Shown piece by piece: positions 17,309 through 25,776 of a stretch of 64,000 bases of DNA. The translations under genes were made by a program, and so were the position numbers. Position 1 is the first letter of the stretch. Each line of letters opens with the position of its first letter. The DNA is from Cellvibrionaceae bacterium (GTDB lineage Bacteria > Pseudomonadota > Gammaproteobacteria > Pseudomonadales > Cellvibrionaceae). The stretch spans positions 124,001 to 188,000 of the forward strand of contig JAGKWQ010000005.1 in the NCBI GenBank assembly GCA_021151825.1. The letters are read 5' to 3'. The notes under the pieces were generated by a model. The model made no database searches and was not told where the DNA came from. It worked only from the letters and a program-made list of their open reading frames with translations.

Positions 17309-17796
17309 AGCAGAAAATGTTACAGACCAGAAAACTGTTCGAATGCAAAAGCGATTTAAGGTGGGAAACCGCAATAATGATTAAAGAGCTTATGACAAGC
17401 TGACTACATTTTTATGACAACAGCATTAAGCAATGTTAATGCAGCGCGACACCAAAAAAACAGCACGAACATCAATGTATTTTGCTCATCACAAATTTTC
17501 ATTCAATTAGCAATGCCCCCTTTAACGCGTTATAGATGACATTTCAAAAGAATTTACCTTTCTTATTGTTAAATTTTCCCCATCACTTTACCAATTACTG
17601 CCGCAATAAAATTACTCCGAAAATTTTACGTATAAAAACCGGACCGCAATAAAAATGAAACAAGTGCACCTTACCTTGCCGTGGCGCTTCTAATTCCTTT
17701 TTGAGGAACAGATAGATGGAGTTTTCTCTTGTTTACGAGAGCTAGAAATGGTTGAGCATTTAATTTTCTAACCGGGATAAATGAGAGGACCTTCAG
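17309..17796. other. AT-rich intergenic region upstream of TBDR-1
   Basis: About 490 bp with no convincing gene. It must hold the divergent promoters of the phosphoesterase and the TBDR. A small hairpin TCTC/GAGA at 17725-17740 lies in the presumed TBDR leader. No copy of the GTGGGACGAC element was found here. Confidence 0.6.
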
Positions 17797-20592
17797 TTGA
17801 AAATCAACAACAACAAAATCACTACGCTAGACAAAAACAGCCTGAGTCAAACCATCGCCAGCATTATCGTCGGCGCAACACTCACCACTATTCCCCTCTA
17901 TTCACTGGCGCAACAATCCGAGCTGCCACTGGAAGAAATTGTCATTACCGGCAGTTACGCCAAGAGCCTGGAAAAAGCGATTGATATCAAACGCAGTACT
18001 GTTGGTTTTTCTGATTCAATTGTAGCAACAGATATTGCTGATTTTCCCGAACAAAACCTTGCTGAAGCCTTGCAACGTATGCCCGGCGTTACCATTGAAC
18101 GCAACAAAGGCTTAGGCAGCAAAGTGAATGTACGAAGCTTGCCCAGCGAGTTCACCCATGTGTCGATCAATAATTTATCTACCGCATCCGGCAGCGGTGG
18201 CCGCGATGTGGAATTTGATATTTTTGCTTCCGAAATTATTCAAAGCGTTACAGTAAAAAAATCGCCCACTGCCGCCGATGAAGAAGGTGGCATTGCCGGC
18301 TCAGTGTTGTTAACAACCGCGCGCCCGTTTGATTACCGGGATGCAAAATTTGTAGTCTCTGCAGAAGGTGCGCACAATTCAATTTCTGAAGAAATTGATC
18401 CGAAAATATCGGTACTTGCCAGTAATACCTTTGGTGATTGGGGTGCATTGGTTTCACTTTCCATGGCCGAGCGCACGAACAGAACCGATTCAAATTCCGG
18501 CATCAACTTTCGTCCGTTATCGCGCTGGACTGAAAAAACCGGATCTTCAAAATGGCAAGCAGATCAAACTATTGCTGTACTCAAACGTGATACCGGTGTG
18601 ACCATCAGCAATCCGATGAATAAAGATGAAACCAGTCGCGTCGTGTTCCATGACAAGATCGGTGATCGCGCCTATTTAAATGAACAGGATAAGTGGGGCG
18701 CAACCGCATCCTTCCAATATCAACCGGGTGGCGGTTTTAATTTAGCGTTTGATGCAATGGTGGGTGGTTACGACAATACCGAAGACGAATACGATGCAGC
18801 GGCTTACACCGCATCCAGTATCAGCGCATTGGAGACCATTCATGAATTTGATCGCACTACGTTGTCCAAATACGGCATGGTGGTGCTGCGCGATGTTTCC
18901 TATGCAGCCACACAACACGAATTCCTGAGTAAGGAAAATGTTCACGAAACTGATTACACCCAATACAGCCTGGATATGGATTGGGAAATTGGCGGCTGGC
19001 TTGTTGAAGGGCTTATCGGTTATTCCGGTGCAGAAAAAACCTCGGACATCAGCAATCTTAAACACGTTGCCTATGCACCATCGCGCAGCCGCTACACAAA
19101 AAATGGTGGCGAAAACCTGGTAAGTGCGAACCCTGCCAGTATCGATATGTACAATTCACCTGAAAAATATTTATTCGATTCTTATGAAGTAAACCTGGAA
19201 GAAATTCAGGACGATAAATACGCAGCACAATTGGATTTTATCAAACCACTGCAATTGGATTTCCTGCCAGCCCTGGACCAAGTGCAATTCGGTGCACGTT
19301 ATACCGATAAATCCAAAGAGCGCAATCGCGGCACCAATACCGTTAGAGGCCCAAGTGCAACCAGCACCGCCTGGCGCAATGTGCGCACGCTGAAAGACAG
19401 CGAGTTAACATTGATTTCCGATCTGGTGCCCGGTGGCAAATATTTATCGCAATCATCCAACAGCCCGCAATGGTCACAAGTGTCCAACAGCTATGCACGT
19501 GACACTTTCCGTTACACTGGTTTTAAAGTCGATTTCGCCGATAGCGAATATTATCGCGTCGATGAAGAAGTGCTGAGCGTGTATGCGATGACTGATTTTA
19601 AATTTGATGTCGCCAACAAACCGGTCATGATTAATGCCGGTGTTCGCTCTGTCGATACCACGGTGAATTCGTTTGGCTATCACCAGGTGCAAAATCCAAA
19701 CGGTACTACAGGTTACACACCGACCCCGATTTCCAAAGAAGGTAGTTACCGCGATGTATTACCAAGCCTCAATATGAGCATGGAATTAACTGAAAACTTG
19801 TTGCTGCGTGCAGGTGCATCTGAAACGCTGATTCGTCCTGCATTAACTGATATTGCCTACAAACGTACCGTGAGCCTCAGCGAATTTAAATATCGCGATG
19901 GTAACCCTGACCTTAAGCCCACCTATGCGGATCAATGGGAATTGGGTCTGGAATGGTACGTCGGTGACGGCGCATTATTTGCCGCCTCTTATTTTGAAAA
20001 AACCATTGAAGGTGTTGTGCGCGAATCACTCACCGGTGTTGTAAAAGACGTAACCAAATACAATGCCAACGGTACCATCGACGGTGTATATGATTTTGAA
20101 ATTTATCAAAAGGTAAACGCTGAAGGTGATTATGATGTTTCCGGTGTGGAGTTGATTGCCCAATTCCCGTTGAACATGCTGCATGAATCGCTGGACGGTT
20201 TTGGTATCAACGCCAACTTCACCATGCTCGATAATTCACTCACCGGCGAATCAGACCTGGGTATTCCTGCACCACCGGAAGGCTTGGCCGATGAAACCTA
20301 CAACCTGACGTTTTATTATGAGAATGCAAAATTCGATGCGCGCGTTTCTTACAACTACAAAGACAAATATGTAGAGGCAATCGCCAGTGACATGTATCCG
20401 GTTTATCGCGATGCTTACGGTCAAACCGATGTGTCAGTGGGTTATCAGGTAACCAACAACATCAAAGTGGTTTTGGAAGGCATTAACATCACCGATGAAG
20501 CGACCAGTGGTTACACTATCGATCCATCCTTCCCGACGATGTATGAATTTTCCGGTCGTCGTATCAGCCTGGGGGTAAGAGCGGATTTTTAA
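17797..20592 (+). CDS. TonB-dependent receptor (Xanth/Caul type), TBDR-1
   Basis: A 931-residue outer-membrane receptor. Translation appears to start at TTG (17797), preceded by a strong GAGAGGAC ribosome site and leading into a signal peptide of about 39 residues (ending SLAQQ). A TonB-box-like segment EEIVITG is followed by a plug domain of the TIGR01782 type (DIADFPEQNLAEALQRMPGVTIERNKG; KVNVRSLPSEF), then a 22-strand barrel ending in a C-terminal Phe. This subfamily imports oligosaccharides in Xanthomonas, Caulobacter and Cellvibrio. Its position beside GH16 and GH3 genes suggests beta-glucan oligosaccharides, which is an inference. It is convergent with the lipoprotein at 20690. Confidence 0.92.
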   Translation: MKINNNKITTLDKNSLSQTIASIIVGATLTTIPLYSLAQQSELPLEEIVITGSYAKSLEKAIDIKRSTVGFSDSIVATDIADFPEQNLAEALQRMPGVTIERNKGLGSKVNVRSLPSEFTHVSINNLSTASGSGGRDVEFDIFASEIIQSVTVKKSPTAADEEGGIAGSVLLTTARPFDYRDAKFVVSAEGAHNSISEEIDPKISVLASNTFGDWGALVSLSMAERTNRTDSNSGINFRPLSRWTEKTGSSKWQADQTIAVLKRDTGVTISNPMNKDETSRVVFHDKIGDRAYLNEQDKWGATASFQYQPGGGFNLAFDAMVGGYDNTEDEYDAAAYTASSISALETIHEFDRTTLSKYGMVVLRDVSYAATQHEFLSKENVHETDYTQYSLDMDWEIGGWLVEGLIGYSGAEKTSDISNLKHVAYAPSRSRYTKNGGENLVSANPASIDMYNSPEKYLFDSYEVNLEEIQDDKYAAQLDFIKPLQLDFLPALDQVQFGARYTDKSKERNRGTNTVRGPSATSTAWRNVRTLKDSELTLISDLVPGGKYLSQSSNSPQWSQVSNSYARDTFRYTGFKVDFADSEYYRVDEEVLSVYAMTDFKFDVANKPVMINAGVRSVDTTVNSFGYHQVQNPNGTTGYTPTPISKEGSYRDVLPSLNMSMELTENLLLRAGASETLIRPALTDIAYKRTVSLSEFKYRDGNPDLKPTYADQWELGLEWYVGDGALFAASYFEKTIEGVVRESLTGVVKDVTKYNANGTIDGVYDFEIYQKVNAEGDYDVSGVELIAQFPLNMLHESLDGFGINANFTMLDNSLTGESDLGIPAPPEGLADETYNLTFYYENAKFDARVSYNYKDKYVEAIASDMYPVYRDAYGQTDVSVGYQVTNNIKVVLEGINITDEATSGYTIDPSFPTMYEFSGRRISLGVRADF

Positions 20593-20612
20593 GATTTATT
20601 CGATCGCTACAA

Positions 20613-20648
20613 CAAAAAAGGATGCTCTTTGCAGAGCATCCTTTTTTA
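20613..20648. terminator. Bidirectional rho-independent terminator
   Basis: An 11-bp stem AAGGATGCTCT/AGAGCATCCTT with a TTGC loop is flanked by A6 and T6. It ends TBDR-1 on the plus strand and the 829-residue lipoprotein gene on the minus strand. Confidence 0.9.
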
Positions 20649-20689
20649 TTTATCGTGAATGTTTCTCTATTGATTACATTCACATTTTA

Positions 20690-23179
20690 TTAACGTCTAA
20701 AATTAACGGTAATTTCGCAATTAGCAGACAACGCAGGAATACGATACTCCTGGCCAACTAACGCACCACCACAACCGGTTACGTTTGCCGTATAACCAAG
20801 GTTTGGCTGGACAATTAATCGTTGTGCCGTATTTTTTGGAACCATAAATACTTTATCCACAGATCGTTGTTCAGTTTTAAAGAAACCGGCGTCATGATTA
20901 ATAAAGCTAATATCATGGTATACAAAACCACCCGTGTTACGAGTCAAACCGATTTCCAATCCGCGCTCGTAATTGCGCTTGTCTTTCTCACGGCAGCTAC
21001 TATTTGCAGTGTATTCACATAACTCGATACCATTTTGGGTGGCCGCTGTCATCTCTACAATAGTGTTCGTCCTGGTATTAAATAAACGGGTTGGCGAAAC
21101 TTTTGTATAGTACCCACCCTCCAGAATGGAAGTTGATGTAGCAGAGTAAATAACCGCACCCAGCATATAAGTCCAACTGCCATTGGATACTTTCTCATTA
21201 AAAACCGGATAGGACCAATTATTCCAGAAAATATGTGAGCTGTAATTTTTTGAAAGCGAATCTTCGGAAAGGTAACAGCCTATAGGCGCAAAGGGTGTAG
21301 CTTCTACGCCCTGACAAACACTCAAATAATATTTGCCATCGTGAATTGCCAACACATCGCGCGTCATTCTCCATGCACCATTGGACAGTGCCGTATAGCG
21401 ATGGCCATCCACTCGTGACCAATTGCCCAAAGAACCATTCTCAAAACCATCGCGCCATGTTTTATCTGCATTCACATCGTAGGCGGTGGAAGGCAAACCA
21501 GCGCGGTAAGACGCCCAGCGACCAACCCAATCAGACTCTTGCAATGAAACAGCCGTGCGTTTAATTAAAGAAGTGCGATAGATGGTGGCACTATCAACAG
21601 AAATTACACTGAAACCTGCGCGCTCATTGTGGGTAATCCATAAATCCAGGCCATCAATCAAGATGTGGCTTTTTTCGAGTGTCCAATTCACGGTACGTTC
21701 GGTTTTACTTGCCAGATTGGTTTGCTTTACTGTTCCATTGGCTGAAAAAACATAAGCGTACTTATCACTGATCCATTCAAAACCAATCAAATCATTTACT
21801 GTAACAGCCGCAAAATCGTCAACAGGCATTAAACGTGCGAGCTGGGCCTTAAGTGAGCCGCTGTAAACCGGTGCGCTATTAGCTTCTTTTACCGCGTCTA
21901 TATCCAATTTAAGGTTTGCGATGTAACGGAAATCCAGTTCTGAAATTAAATCCAATTGCACCGATTTAAAGGTGACCTTACAAAGCTCCACTTGCGATGT
22001 TGAACTTTCATCACAATTATAAATGTTTCCATCTTCAGCCACATTAATGCTATTCGTTGTTAATTCAACGGCCTCACTAAAATCCAGCTTCACAACTTTA
22101 CCTTTGCGCTGCCAGGTAAATTTTGCATTTTCACTGTCTGAGCTCAACATTTTGCTATGCATAGTCGTTGTTTTAAGAGCACCACTACCGTCGCTATTAA
22201 ATGTCAAAAAATATTGCGAGCTTTCCGCCTCCAGAAAATAGTGACCGACAATTTTTTTAGCGGATACGGAGACCTGTACAGAACTTCCTTGAATAGTCTT
22301 TATTTCATCATCCAACGACCATTTATCGCTAATACGCAAAATTTCCAAATAACTTTCGGCGAGATCGGCATCCAGTAAATAATCCAGAGTGTTCGCGGAT
22401 TGGATAGGAAGATCAACATTGATATAGTTCAACACCCGCGACAACACCGCCGCTTGCTCCAGTACTTTTATCGGCTGCAAATTAAAAATAGCTGCCCTGC
22501 GTTGCGCATCGGTAGTCACCGGCAAACCGCTATTCATAATTTCAGCATATTCAGCGGTTGTCAGCAGGGTAATATTGGCGCCGGCATATTCGCTTGCATC
22601 CAGAATTTTATCGCTACCTGATTTTTCAGTTAACGCACGCACAGAAGGATAGAACGCGGCCAGCTTCACCCATTTATCACTGCCAGCACCAGTGGCAATT
22701 GCGGCGAATGGTTTATCAAGATCCAGCTCCGGAACATCCAGTTTGAGGCTGTACGTTTTGTCTACATCGATCGCTGCTTTATAGCTGCGCGCACCAATCA
22801 CCACACTAATTTCGCCCTCTGCCAACGCATCCGCGCCCGCAGTTCCCCGAATGGTAAAAGGCGCAGCCACACTACTGGATGCCAGTGACAATGATGACGA
22901 ACTTAATGAGCTGGATGAACTTGATGAGCTTGGTTGAACACCGATAACCGAAGACGACACCGCACTGGACGATAGCAAACTGGATGACGCCTGACTGGAA
23001 GAAGAGAGACTCGACGAAGAAAGACTTGATGATTGAACCGATGACGAACTCGTCGCCGGCACCACAGAAGATACCGGTGTCGGTTTTGGTGCAGAAGAAC
23101 CACCACCTCCTCCACCACAACCGACCAACCCCAAGGTCACCAGCATTATCCCGTAAGGTAAAGAAAATAATTTATTCAT
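20690..23179 (-). CDS. Large lipoprotein of unknown function with poly-Ser linker
   Basis: An 829-residue lipoprotein with lipobox LVGC (Cys21), six glycines, then a serine-dominated linker (about 28-104) of the kind Cellvibrio uses to space surface domains. The rest (about 108-780) is not recognised. It has beta-rich stretches and paired Cys residues, and several segments describing a repeated WxSDKYxYxFxxNG-type pattern (about 465-500 and 330-360). The last 45 residues resemble the small repeat with VTGCGG and a C-x-V/I-x-V-x-F ending found singly or in tandem in many marine gammaproteobacterial surface proteins. Being convergent with TBDR-1 and next to GH16 and GH3, it is a candidate surface glycan-binding partner. 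No catalytic motif was found. Confidence 0.7.
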   Translation of the reverse strand: MNKLFSLPYGIMLVTLGLVGCGGGGGGSSAPKPTPVSSVVPATSSSSVQSSSLSSSSLSSSSQASSSLLSSSAVSSSVIGVQPSSSSSSSSLSSSSLSLASSSVAAPFTIRGTAGADALAEGEISVVIGARSYKAAIDVDKTYSLKLDVPELDLDKPFAAIATGAGSDKWVKLAAFYPSVRALTEKSGSDKILDASEYAGANITLLTTAEYAEIMNSGLPVTTDAQRRAAIFNLQPIKVLEQAAVLSRVLNYINVDLPIQSANTLDYLLDADLAESYLEILRISDKWSLDDEIKTIQGSSVQVSVSAKKIVGHYFLEAESSQYFLTFNSDGSGALKTTTMHSKMLSSDSENAKFTWQRKGKVVKLDFSEAVELTTNSINVAEDGNIYNCDESSTSQVELCKVTFKSVQLDLISELDFRYIANLKLDIDAVKEANSAPVYSGSLKAQLARLMPVDDFAAVTVNDLIGFEWISDKYAYVFSANGTVKQTNLASKTERTVNWTLEKSHILIDGLDLWITHNERAGFSVISVDSATIYRTSLIKRTAVSLQESDWVGRWASYRAGLPSTAYDVNADKTWRDGFENGSLGNWSRVDGHRYTALSNGAWRMTRDVLAIHDGKYYLSVCQGVEATPFAPIGCYLSEDSLSKNYSSHIFWNNWSYPVFNEKVSNGSWTYMLGAVIYSATSTSILEGGYYTKVSPTRLFNTRTNTIVEMTAATQNGIELCEYTANSSCREKDKRNYERGLEIGLTRNTGGFVYHDISFINHDAGFFKTEQRSVDKVFMVPKNTAQRLIVQPNLGYTANVTGCGGALVGQEYRIPALSANCEITVNFRR

Positions 23180-23390
23180 ATTTTTTCCGTTAAGTCCTAA
23201 ACATTAATTCCACTAAAAACGCTTCCCAACAAGCCACCATGGCCTGGATAAAAAGGCGCCTAGATTAGCATTAAGGCCACCCATCCACGCTGTGCGAGAC
23301 AAAAAAATCTAAGCATTTCACCTATGAAAATAATTTAACCCGCATCTCACTGACAAAATTTTTTAAACAAAAACGCAAAAATTAACCTCT

Positions 23391-23428
23391 GAAAAAAGAA
23401 AAAGCCGGCAATGTTTGCCGGCTTTTTC
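23391..23428 (-). terminator. Rho-independent terminator of the GH16 gene
   Basis: An 11-bp perfect stem (AAAGCCGGCAA with its complement), TGT loop, with an A-rich left flank that gives a T run on the minus strand. The right flank also has T5, so it may work both ways. Confidence 0.88.
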
Positions 23429-23452
23429 TCAGTGTGAATTACCGTAATTTCT

Positions 23453-25603
23453 TTATGGCTTCTCCACCAATCTCACATTATCAAACACCACATCAATTGC
23501 GCCGGAAGGTTCGACAACAAAAATGTTGGTAATGGCATTAAGTTTGGCCACGCCAGGACAACATGAAACCGAATTGCCGTTATCAATTAAATCGGCAACG
23601 CCGATGCGATATTCAGCCCAAACACCATTTGCTGGAAGAGGTACAGATACATCACTCACGTTGGGCCAACCGCTGTCCATTTTAATTAGCAGTTTGGTAT
23701 CGTCGGCTTTGCTGTTTACCTTGAAATCAAACACCAACTCACCGTTGGAAGACCAGTGATTTAAATTGGCGGGACCGTTTATTACGTTAAAAAATACATT
23801 GCCGTCACTACCGGTTTTTACCACTTTGAATACCTTACCGTGATCAGCTTCATCGACTTCAGACGCAGTGATGTGGCCAGCCGGGTTATAACTTTGTACT
23901 TGCAAACCGGATGCAGTGCTATTGTCATACAGTGTAAATAGCGGCAATTTTGCAAACTCATCAACTCCACTGCTGGCTTTACCTTCAATGCGAATATTAT
24001 CGAACGACACATTCATCGCCGCTGAAGGATCTACCACAAAAGTATTTACGATAGATGCGAGTGTCGCTTTACCAGATGCCATGGAATTACCGTTATCCAA
24101 TAAATCAGCAAGGGTAATGCGAAACTCTTTCCACATACCATTTTCAGCAACAGGCACTTCCACATCACTTACATTGGGCCAGCCGCTATCGAGTTTTACC
24201 AATAATTTTGCGCCATCGGCTTTGCTATTTACTTTCACGTCGAAAATTAATTCGCTATCCATGGCCCAGCCGCGCATATCGGTCGGGTCGCCTGCCACTT
24301 TAAAATAAGCGTTGCCATTCGCACCGGTTTTTACCACATTCCACACTTCACCGCGCCCCGCTTCTGCCACTTCAGAATGGCTGATAACACCATCAGGATT
24401 GTAGGAATCAAAACTTAAACCGGTAGCAATATCATCGCCGTACATTAAAAATAATGGCGGCCCCGGCAATTTCACATCGCCAATAACAGGGCGCTGGTGA
24501 CCGGGAACAATTTCTGCATTCGCACCAATAGTTGCACAACCTTTCCCGGTTGCCGGCGCAACACTGCATTGATAAACGCGCACGAAATCTACCAACATGG
24601 TTTGCGGAAATACGGATGCATCGATGCCGGTATTGTTAACGTTGCCGGCCCAATTGCCGCCTACTGCGAGATTCAACAATAAGTGGAATTTTGAAAAACG
24701 ATCAAAAGGTGCACCAACAGGCGCATCTTTCAAGGTGCCGTCTTGCATGTATTGTCCGTACCAGCCGGTCTCACGTTGCGTTGCAAAATGAACGTCATCA
24801 ACATACCAGCGAATTTCACCTTCTTCCCATTCAACCGCGTAGGTATGAAAATCATCCGCAGGGTTTGCATTATTGGGAAGTGAATAGGCTGCGCCCGCAT
24901 TTACATTGCCCGGCCACACACGACCATAATGCAATGTACCGTGCACACGCGCTTCAGGTGCACTGCCATTGGTAACCGTTTTTAAATTCACAGCTTCCAT
25001 AATGTCGATCTCGCCACTGGATGCCCACACGCCGTAAGGCGAGTTGGTTGGCAACATCCAGATCGCTGGCCAGGTGCCTTGGCCTGCTGGCAATTTCGCG
25101 CGAATTTCAAAACGCCCGAAGGTCCACTCTTTTATATTTTTGGTGCGCAAACGCGCCGAGGTATAAGGCAATGTTTTGGTGGTCGGGCTTTCGCCTTCTG
25201 CTGAATCAGAACCGGTGAAATCTTCACGTTTGGCAACAATATTTAAAACACCATCGGCAACAAAAGAATTTACCGGGCGATCGGTGTAACACTGCTGTTC
25301 ATTATTGCCGCCGCCCCAGCAATTTTTTTCATAGCCCCATTTGCTGGAATCAATCGTGGTGCCATCAAACTCGTCGCTCCATACCAATTCCCATGTGGTT
25401 GCAGCTGATGATGAAGCGCTACTGATACTGCTCGATGAACTGCTGGTGCTCGGTACGATACTGGATACCGATGTCACCGCAGCACTGGATTTATTATTTT
25501 TACCACCACCGCTGGAGCCACCGCAGCCAATTAAACCGGCGAGTGCGATGCCAAGCAGTGTGCAGGATAAAACAGGTTTGAAGCCATACTCGTGATTTTT
25601 CAT
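23453..25603 (-). CDS. GH16 endo-beta-1,3(4)-glucanase (laminarinase), lipoprotein with two C-terminal modules
   Basis: A 716-residue lipoprotein (lipobox LIGC, Cys27) with a short Ser linker (about 38-68). The GH16 jelly-roll domain (about 71-350) has the catalytic motif GEIDIMEAVN, giving nucleophile Glu198, Asp200 and acid/base Glu203. Its beta-bulge Met (ExDxxE) form and the flanking WPAIWMLP are typical of bacterial laminarinases. Two homologous modules follow (about 375-545 and 555-716), each with FDxKVNSKAD, GWPNVSDV and FDNxRxE signatures, related to the C-terminal domain of the adjacent GH3 enzyme. The enzyme would cut beta-1,3- or mixed-linkage glucan at the cell surface with retention of configuration. 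It has its own terminator and is probably monocistronic. Confidence 0.92.
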   Translation of the reverse strand: MKNHEYGFKPVLSCTLLGIALAGLIGCGGSSGGGKNNKSSAAVTSVSSIVPSTSSSSSSISSASSSAATTWELVWSDEFDGTTIDSSKWGYEKNCWGGGNNEQQCYTDRPVNSFVADGVLNIVAKREDFTGSDSAEGESPTTKTLPYTSARLRTKNIKEWTFGRFEIRAKLPAGQGTWPAIWMLPTNSPYGVWASSGEIDIMEAVNLKTVTNGSAPEARVHGTLHYGRVWPGNVNAGAAYSLPNNANPADDFHTYAVEWEEGEIRWYVDDVHFATQRETGWYGQYMQDGTLKDAPVGAPFDRFSKFHLLLNLAVGGNWAGNVNNTGIDASVFPQTMLVDFVRVYQCSVAPATGKGCATIGANAEIVPGHQRPVIGDVKLPGPPLFLMYGDDIATGLSFDSYNPDGVISHSEVAEAGRGEVWNVVKTGANGNAYFKVAGDPTDMRGWAMDSELIFDVKVNSKADGAKLLVKLDSGWPNVSDVEVPVAENGMWKEFRITLADLLDNGNSMASGKATLASIVNTFVVDPSAAMNVSFDNIRIEGKASSGVDEFAKLPLFTLYDNSTASGLQVQSYNPAGHITASEVDEADHGKVFKVVKTGSDGNVFFNVINGPANLNHWSSNGELVFDFKVNSKADDTKLLIKMDSGWPNVSDVSVPLPANGVWAEYRIGVADLIDNGNSVSCCPGVAKLNAITNIFVVEPSGAIDVVFDNVRLVEKP

Positions 25604-25730
25604 AATTACCTCTATTGTTATTGTAAAACCCTGGGTGTTATTGCTATTTAGTATTTGGAAAAGAGCTGTAGTAATTTAAAAAACAAACATTATTTAAATT
25701 TATTTAGAAAACGTTGTGATTATCACTAGT

Positions 25731-25768
25731 GAAAAACGCAGTGAAGCTTAAGCTTCACTGCGTTTTTT
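25731..25768 (-). terminator. Rho-independent terminator of the GH3 gene
   Basis: A perfect palindrome with two 18-nt arms (25732-25767) ends in a T5 run on the minus strand. Confidence 0.88.
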
Positions 25769-25776
25769 ATTATTTT

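Noticed and set aside
22870..23100. Serine-codon repeats in the lipoprotein gene as a CRISPR array or mobile repeat
   Set aside because: The repetition follows codon phase of Ser-rich linkers; there are no fixed-length spacers or conserved repeat units.
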